Part shown: one piece after another, positions 4,788 through 8,745 of the stretch | Layout of the letters: every line of letters begins with the position of its first letter | How positions within the stretch are numbered: position 1 is the stretch's first letter | Source of the DNA: Synechococcaceae bacterium Bin_79_3 | GTDB taxonomy: Bacteria > Cyanobacteriota > Cyanobacteriia > PCC-6307 > Cyanobiaceae | DNA: 8,745 bases | Assembly (NCBI GenBank): GCA_009914645.1 | Contig: VFLB01000330.1 | Location: 1 to 8,745, forward strand | Direction of reading: 5' to 3' | Notes under the pieces: generated by a model | Seen by the model: the letters and a program-made list of their open reading frames with translations, nothing else | The model's database searches: none | Told to the model about the DNA's origin: nothing | Program-made: the position numbers and the translations under genes

Positions 4788-6602
4788 GTGCAAATTGGCG
4801 ATTTAGTTGGTTGCGTACCCGAGGGCCGCACGTCACGAATAGCATTAATAAAGGAATTAAGAGCTGGAAAAGCTTTTTTACACTCGCCACCCGAGGCTAA
4901 GCTAAGTAAAGGATATCCTCTTAGGGACCTTTTTTTAATCGCATCTTGCAGCGATTGGCAAGATCAAGATCTTTTGATTGGCCTAAGTTCTATTAGATTA
5001 GCTCCCAGCATTTTTGCAACTGCGTGGATGCAGTCGCAAGGCAAAGCAAATTTTTGCTCAAGCGGCCTCGGTGCAAGCATTTTAGATTTTAGTAGATTAT
5101 TATTCAATTCTCCCTCTCCAGCCGAACTCGCATCTTGTTGGCTTTCTTTAGCGGCGAATCAAGATTTATTTAGATTGAAGCGTGATACTATCTACGTTCG
5201 CAATATTGATGAATTACGCTCTTTGCGAGTCGCGCGGCGACGTAAGCATTTGGCTCTAGAAATTAAAGTTGCTTTAGAATTAGTTCAGCCTTCAACTTTT
5301 ATTGCCAATGAAGAATTTCCGCATGAATGCTTAATAGAAGCTGAAAAACTCCTCTCGCAATGGTTGGATTTTAAGGAAGGAGACAACGATCGCATTGATC
5401 TCAGTTATTTGCGTTGCTTCAGCATTGATGATCCAAGCACTCTCGAAGTTGATGATGCTCTTTCATTAGAAATTGATCTAGATGGCAGGCAGAAGATATG
5501 GGTTCATGTGGCAGATCCCCATAGACTTATTACCGCTAATAGTTGCCTTGATTTAGAGGCAAAACGTAGAGCTTCAAGTCTTTATTTAAGCGACAGGCTA
5601 GTTCCCATGTTCCCGCTTCAACTTGGCGCTGGCCCATTTAGTCTTACGCCTGGGCCTAATAAAGCAGCTCTAAGTGTTGCCGTATGCCTTGATTGCGATG
5701 GCTCAATTCTAAGTTGTGAAATCTATCGATCCTGGGTGCGCATTACCTATGCCCTCAGTTACAACGATGCAGACGAACTTATTGAACTTGCCCCCCCCGA
5801 AGATCCCGATCTTTCCCTATTGCATAATTTGCTTATAACTCGTCGCACCTGGCGCTTAGGCCAAGGCGCATTAATGATGGATCAGGCAGAAGGTAGGTTA
5901 TTTCGTTCTGAAGGTGAACTAAAACTTGAAATTACGGAGCCATGTTCCGCAAGGGGTATGGTTGCTGAAGCAATGGTTTTAGCAGGAGCAGCAGTAGCCA
6001 ATTGGGCACAAAAAGAGCAATTAGCGATGCCCTTTCGGGGGCAAGCTGGTAACCAAAGTCTTAGCGATCAACAATTGCTTGCATTACCACCTGGAGCTGT
6101 GAGATGGGCTCACCAACGCCTTGGTCTTGGGCGAAGCCGATTGCATTCAATCCCTGCCCCGCATCAAGCTCTTGGCCTAGAAAGCTATCTGCAATGGACA
6201 TCTCCAATACGTAGGTATGCTGATCTCATAGCCCATCGCCAGTGGTTGCAATATTCAGGTTTACTAAAAGGGACCCCTAATAATGAAGAAGATATCAAAC
6301 CTCAGCTTGAGCAATTGGAGCAACAAAGTAAGGAAGTAGCCCAAATAAGTAGAGAAGATCAAAGGGCTTGCTTGCTCGAATGGCTACAGCTGCAAAAACA
6401 AAATAGGGATTTGAAGCCAGCAATTATGCTTCGTTGGCTTCGGGAGGATCAGGATCTTGCACTTGTGCGGATAGAAGCGTGGGCAATGGAATTACCTGCT
6501 CGTTTGCGCGACAGGGCGATTCCAGGAGATTCACTGAATGTACAAATTCAGGAGGTTGATCCCGGCCGCGATTTATTACATCTCAGGGCAACAATTGGTT
6601 GA
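4788..6602 (+). CDS. RNB-domain 3'-5' exoribonuclease (RNase II/R family)
   Basis: Predicted processive, Mg-dependent 3'-5' exoribonuclease for mRNA decay and rRNA/tRNA 3'-end trimming. The 604 residues have an N-terminal region of about 200 residues where I cannot recognise a clear cold-shock domain. The RNB catalytic domain (about 205-490) has the metal site FSIDDPSTLEVDDALS (D214, E220, D222, D223) and the late motif WTSPIRRYADLIAHR (470-484), with the RNA-phosphate arginines. The C-terminal S1-like segment is about 540-604. E220 stands where E. coli RNase II has Asp207, a variant I believe is usual in cyanobacterial and organellar members. GTG 4788 is the first usable start after an in-frame stop at 4755-4757. 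It lies 44 nt after rpsR with no Shine-Dalgarno sequence. The protein is too short for a full RNase R, so rnb versus rnr is left open. The 3' end overlaps the convergent FAD gene. Confidence 0.92.
   Translation: MQIGDLVGCVPEGRTSRIALIKELRAGKAFLHSPPEAKLSKGYPLRDLFLIASCSDWQDQDLLIGLSSIRLAPSIFATAWMQSQGKANFCSSGLGASILDFSRLLFNSPSPAELASCWLSLAANQDLFRLKRDTIYVRNIDELRSLRVARRRKHLALEIKVALELVQPSTFIANEEFPHECLIEAEKLLSQWLDFKEGDNDRIDLSYLRCFSIDDPSTLEVDDALSLEIDLDGRQKIWVHVADPHRLITANSCLDLEAKRRASSLYLSDRLVPMFPLQLGAGPFSLTPGPNKAALSVAVCLDCDGSILSCEIYRSWVRITYALSYNDADELIELAPPEDPDLSLLHNLLITRRTWRLGQGALMMDQAEGRLFRSEGELKLEITEPCSARGMVAEAMVLAGAAVANWAQKEQLAMPFRGQAGNQSLSDQQLLALPPGAVRWAHQRLGLGRSRLHSIPAPHQALGLESYLQWTSPIRRYADLIAHRQWLQYSGLLKGTPNNEEDIKPQLEQLEQQSKEVAQISREDQRACLLEWLQLQKQNRDLKPAIMLRWLREDQDLALVRIEAWAMELPARLRDRAIPGDSLNVQIQEVDPGRDLLHLRATIG
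5791..5798 (+). repeat. C8 homopolymer inside the ribonuclease gene
   Basis: Eight consecutive C encode the A-P-P of LAPPED, about residues 335-337. The tract is a possible slippage site for replication or sequencing. The frame is intact here. Confidence 0.9.
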
Positions 6603-8313
6603 TTCGCCACCAAGGACCCCACGGATTCCAGCGACCAAGAGCGGTTATTCGTTTGCCGTGCAAATTTTCCATTTGCATTTTTACCACTGGCTCGAGGCTT
6701 ATCAGAGGCCATTCCATTCCATCCCAGTAACCAAACCATTGGTCTTCCGCTTTGATATTCAGCTCCATTATTTGGGCTTGTTCTCCTGGTTCTAATGGGG
6801 GAGCCATGGGGATGCAGATTTGGGGATTTTCATTAAGGGCCGCCATCTGCTGATCTCGCCAATCGGGTGAATGCCAAGGCAAATCTTCCAATATGAATGG
6901 ACCTAATGGTGCCTTTTGATCATTGATTAAATCTCGTTGTACCTGTCTTACCTCGAGATCCGCAGGCAGCACCCCCCCCTGAAAGCAAAGGGCTGCTGCC
7001 ACACCAGCAGCTTGACCAACATTTAGAATTAAAGGACCCAATCTGGTGGCGCCGTTAGCTATGTGGCTAACACTAATCCCCTTATCTGCCATTAATAAAT
7101 TTGATATTTCAGCTCCATAAAGACACTCATAGGGTATACAAAATGGTGTGCCGCTCCATCTTCCTCCCCAAGGAATTGATTTTGGCGCCAGGGGCCAATC
7201 TGCACCAGGATAATGGTGATCGTTTGGATAATTACCAACAGCAATGCTATTTTTGGCTTTTAATCTATTTTTTTGATTTGGTAATAGGTCCTGTTCAATA
7301 ACTGTGCAGGCACCAATTAATCGCCTGCTCTCACGCCAATAGGCCTGAAGAGCTAAACAACCCCCAGCAAGATTCGAGGGGAATGCATTAGCAGGCTGCA
7401 ATAAACCATTGCTAATTACTTGCAATTCGTTCAAAAAATCAAGGCTGTGATTTTGCATTGCAGCGCGATGTTCGGTAATTCGAACATTGGAACCACTGAA
7501 CGGAGCTCCAGGATCTTGATGCCAATCATTTCCGGCTTTGGGCCAATTCAGCATCAGCCAATCTTCTGGCAGGTGCCCATAGCTAAGGGTTCTAAGCAAA
7601 CCATGGGGATTAAGGCAATCATTAAATGGCGGGTTCGCTTGCTTGGATTTGGGAATGTATTGATTACCTACCAAACTGCCATTCCACTTACCGAAAACAA
7701 CCCAGGTGGGAGATTGAACAGGCTGAGCAATAAAAAATGGATCTTGCTTCAGCTCTTGCAAGGTGGGAGCACTGGGCTCGTTCCATTGCTCTTTGGGTTC
7801 CCAGCCAAAACGATGTTTTATCCCCGCTAGAGCAAGGCTTTCTGCTAACTCAGTGCCATCAACGATTAAATCAAACTTAACCTGGAGTTGAGCACTGGAA
7901 TCGCTGAATATTGCTTCCACCAACCTGTTACCCAGTCTGTTCAGTTTTTCCAAAGTCATCCCGCTGCGCCATTGCAGATTCGGTTCAGCCGCTAGCCATC
8001 CTTGAAATATTGCCTCAGCTTGCCCCGGTTGAAAACCAAAACAACTAACCCAGTTTTGGTCTAACCCTTGGGGCACTTGTTGCCTGAGTTGGCGTAGCAA
8101 TGCACCCCACAAGCCCGTTTGCCATGGGCTCAATTCGTTACCATCCGGCGCGGAAACACCACTGGCACTAAGCATTCCCCCCACCCATGCTCCTGGCGTA
8201 ACGAGCAAGCACTTGGTTCCGCTGCGGGCGCATTGCAAGGCTGCTCCAAGGGCTCCGCTACCCCCCCCAAGTATCAGTACCGGCGTGGATATGGTTTCAA
8301 GGCTTAAAGGCAT
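6583..8313 (-). CDS. FAD-dependent oxidoreductase, function unknown
   Basis: Looks like a flavoprotein of the FAD_oxidored (PF12831-type) group; the substrate is unknown. In 576 residues the N-terminal Rossmann motif is VLILGGGSGALGAALQCARSG (12-32). The second strand is CLLVTPGAWVGGMLSASGV, where many relatives have an acidic residue (EPTDW) that holds the FAD ribose; here Thr39 occupies it. The family's C-terminal FAD region is clear: GTPFCIPYECLY (388-399), NLLMADKGISVSHIAN (405-420), RLGPLILNVGQAAGVAAAL (424-442). After about residue 450 comes an extension of about 125 residues ending in a tryptophan-rich stretch (526-569). There is no signal peptide or membrane segment, so it is probably cytoplasmic. 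It overlaps the ribonuclease gene tail-to-tail and is divergent from metG. Two G8 tracts lie in the coding strand. No neighbour suggests a pathway. Confidence 0.9.
   Translation of the reverse strand: MPLSLETISTPVLILGGGSGALGAALQCARSGTKCLLVTPGAWVGGMLSASGVSAPDGNELSPWQTGLWGALLRQLRQQVPQGLDQNWVSCFGFQPGQAEAIFQGWLAAEPNLQWRSGMTLEKLNRLGNRLVEAIFSDSSAQLQVKFDLIVDGTELAESLALAGIKHRFGWEPKEQWNEPSAPTLQELKQDPFFIAQPVQSPTWVVFGKWNGSLVGNQYIPKSKQANPPFNDCLNPHGLLRTLSYGHLPEDWLMLNWPKAGNDWHQDPGAPFSGSNVRITEHRAAMQNHSLDFLNELQVISNGLLQPANAFPSNLAGGCLALQAYWRESRRLIGACTVIEQDLLPNQKNRLKAKNSIAVGNYPNDHHYPGADWPLAPKSIPWGGRWSGTPFCIPYECLYGAEISNLLMADKGISVSHIANGATRLGPLILNVGQAAGVAAALCFQGGVLPADLEVRQVQRDLINDQKAPLGPFILEDLPWHSPDWRDQQMAALNENPQICIPMAPPLEPGEQAQIMELNIKAEDQWFGYWDGMEWPLISLEPVVKMQMENLHGKRITALGRWNPWGPWWRINQLLP
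6972..6979. repeat. C8/G8 homopolymer inside the FAD oxidoreductase gene
   Basis: Eight consecutive C on the plus strand read as G8 in the oxidoreductase and encode the GGV of QGGVLPADL (about 446-448), just after the FAD-binding core. A one-base change would replace the C-terminal extension with another frame. Confidence 0.9.
8261..8268. repeat. C8/G8 homopolymer in the FAD-binding motif codons
   Basis: Eight consecutive C on the plus strand read as G8 in the oxidoreductase and encode the GGG of the Rossmann motif LGGGSG (about 16-18). A one-base slip here would shift nearly the whole protein out of frame. Confidence 0.9.
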
Positions 8314-8371
8314 AATTTTTTAGCAAATGTGGAACATGGCAGTCCGCACCACCTAGGTAAGATCAGTGCCG
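8314..8371. promoter_or_regulatory. Short divergent spacer between the FAD oxidoreductase and metG
   Basis: Only 58 bp separates the two start codons, so the promoters of both genes must overlap here or reach into coding sequence. TAAGAT (8358-8363) is a 4/6 -10 candidate for metG, with no matching -35. The 8-bp palindrome ACCTAGGT lies at 8351-8358, next to it. On the minus strand an A-run precedes the oxidoreductase ATG. No Shine-Dalgarno sequence is clear for either gene. Confidence 0.35.
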
Positions 8372-8745
8372 ATGACTACCACCCTCACTTCTCCGCTCTA
8401 CTACGTCAACGATCGTCCCCATATAGGTAGTGTTTACACCACTTTGGCTGTAGACGCCCTCGCCCGCTACAGGCGCCAGCGTGGAGAGCAAGTGGTTTTT
8501 GTTACCGGTTGCGATGAACATGGGCAAAAGATACTGCGCACTGCTGAACAAGCCGCAATCCCGCCTCAATTACATTGCGACAAAATTAGCGCTGAATATG
8601 TACAAAATTGGGCTGAATGGGGAATTAGCAACGATCGTTTTATCAGAACTAGCGATCCCCGCCATCATTTAATTGTTAATCAATTCTTTGAAAGAGTGCA
8701 GGCGAATGGAGATATTATTGAGGGTAGGCAACAAGGTTGGTATTG
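8372..8745 (+). CDS. metG: Methionyl-tRNA synthetase, N-terminal part (cut by right edge)
   Basis: Charges tRNA-Met, initiator and elongator, in the cytoplasm. The 124 visible codons begin the class I Rossmann catalytic domain. PLYYVNDRPHIGSVYTTLA (8-26) holds the HIGH signature as HIGS, which I also associate with plant organellar MetRS. FVTGCDEHGQKI (43-54) is the methionine-site strand and conserved DEHG. FIRTSDPRHH (90-99) leads to the connective peptide, and the segment ends at EGRQQGWY, with the next codon starting TG (probably the Cys of the usual YC). KMSKS and the anticodon domain lie beyond the edge. ATG 8372 fits the family start; an in-frame GTG at 8366 would add two residues. AGG at 8355-8357 is too far upstream to be a normal Shine-Dalgarno sequence. 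It is divergent from the FAD oxidoreductase. Confidence 0.97.
   Translation, partial: MTTTLTSPLYYVNDRPHIGSVYTTLAVDALARYRRQRGEQVVFVTGCDEHGQKILRTAEQAAIPPQLHCDKISAEYVQNWAEWGISNDRFIRTSDPRHHLIVNQFFERVQANGDIIEGRQQGWY

Noticed and set aside
6589..6601. CAAC/GTTG inverted repeat at the ribonuclease/FAD gene overlap as a terminator
   Set aside because: It has only four base pairs and no T-run on either side.
7420..7830. Plus-strand frame of 136 codons inside the FAD oxidoreductase gene
   Set aside because: Its translation looks like no known protein and lies opposite clear family sequence. It is a shadow frame.
1..8745. HIP1 octamers (GCGATCGC), CRISPR repeats, tRNA genes, insertion sequences, prophage or defence genes
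   Set aside because: I looked for these on both strands and found none. Partial CGATCG-like strings occur, but not the full HIP1 octamer.

Overview
The window looks like core chromosome of a phycobilisome-containing picocyanobacterium (Synechococcus/Cyanobium type). Three things point there. The left edge carries the start of apcD (allophycocyanin alpha-B), which Prochlorococcus lacks. The gene content and order pheT | rpmG-rpsR-RNase II/R | FAD oxidoreductase | metG match my memory of marine Synechococcus genomes. The genes are densely packed and start without recognisable Shine-Dalgarno sequences. Base composition by eye is close to half G+C, lower than many marine Synechococcus. A low-GC or freshwater lineage is possible, but I cannot decide this from the window.

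Layout: apcD (minus, cut by the left edge) diverges from rlmD (plus, 23S rRNA m5U methyltransferase). rlmD runs tail-to-tail into pheT (minus, PheRS beta chain), and their 3' ends overlap by 23 bp. pheT diverges from rpmG (L33), which is followed on the plus strand by rpsR (S18) and an RNB-family exoribonuclease. The ribonuclease overlaps tail-to-tail by 20 bp with a minus-strand FAD-dependent oxidoreductase. That gene diverges from metG (plus, MetRS, cut by the right edge). There is no gap above about 105 bp, and I see no tRNA, rRNA, insertion sequence, CRISPR array or prophage.

Functional theme: most genes serve translation and RNA. They cover two aminoacyl-tRNA synthetases, two ribosomal proteins, one rRNA methyltransferase and one 3'-5' exoribonuclease. 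rpmG, rpsR and the ribonuclease probably form a transcription unit, but a 9-bp stem followed by U-rich sequence sits just before rpsR and looks like an intrinsic terminator or attenuator. The divergent pheT/rpmG spacer holds a perfect 8-bp inverted repeat, a possible operator or leader hairpin.

I found no convincing new multi-gene system. The items most worth a second look are the rpmG-rpsR terminator, the pheT/rpmG dyad, the two overlapping convergent gene ends (one forming a terminator-like hairpin), the uncharacterised FAD oxidoreductase with a tryptophan-rich C-terminal extension, and three 8-nt C/G homopolymers inside coding sequence.
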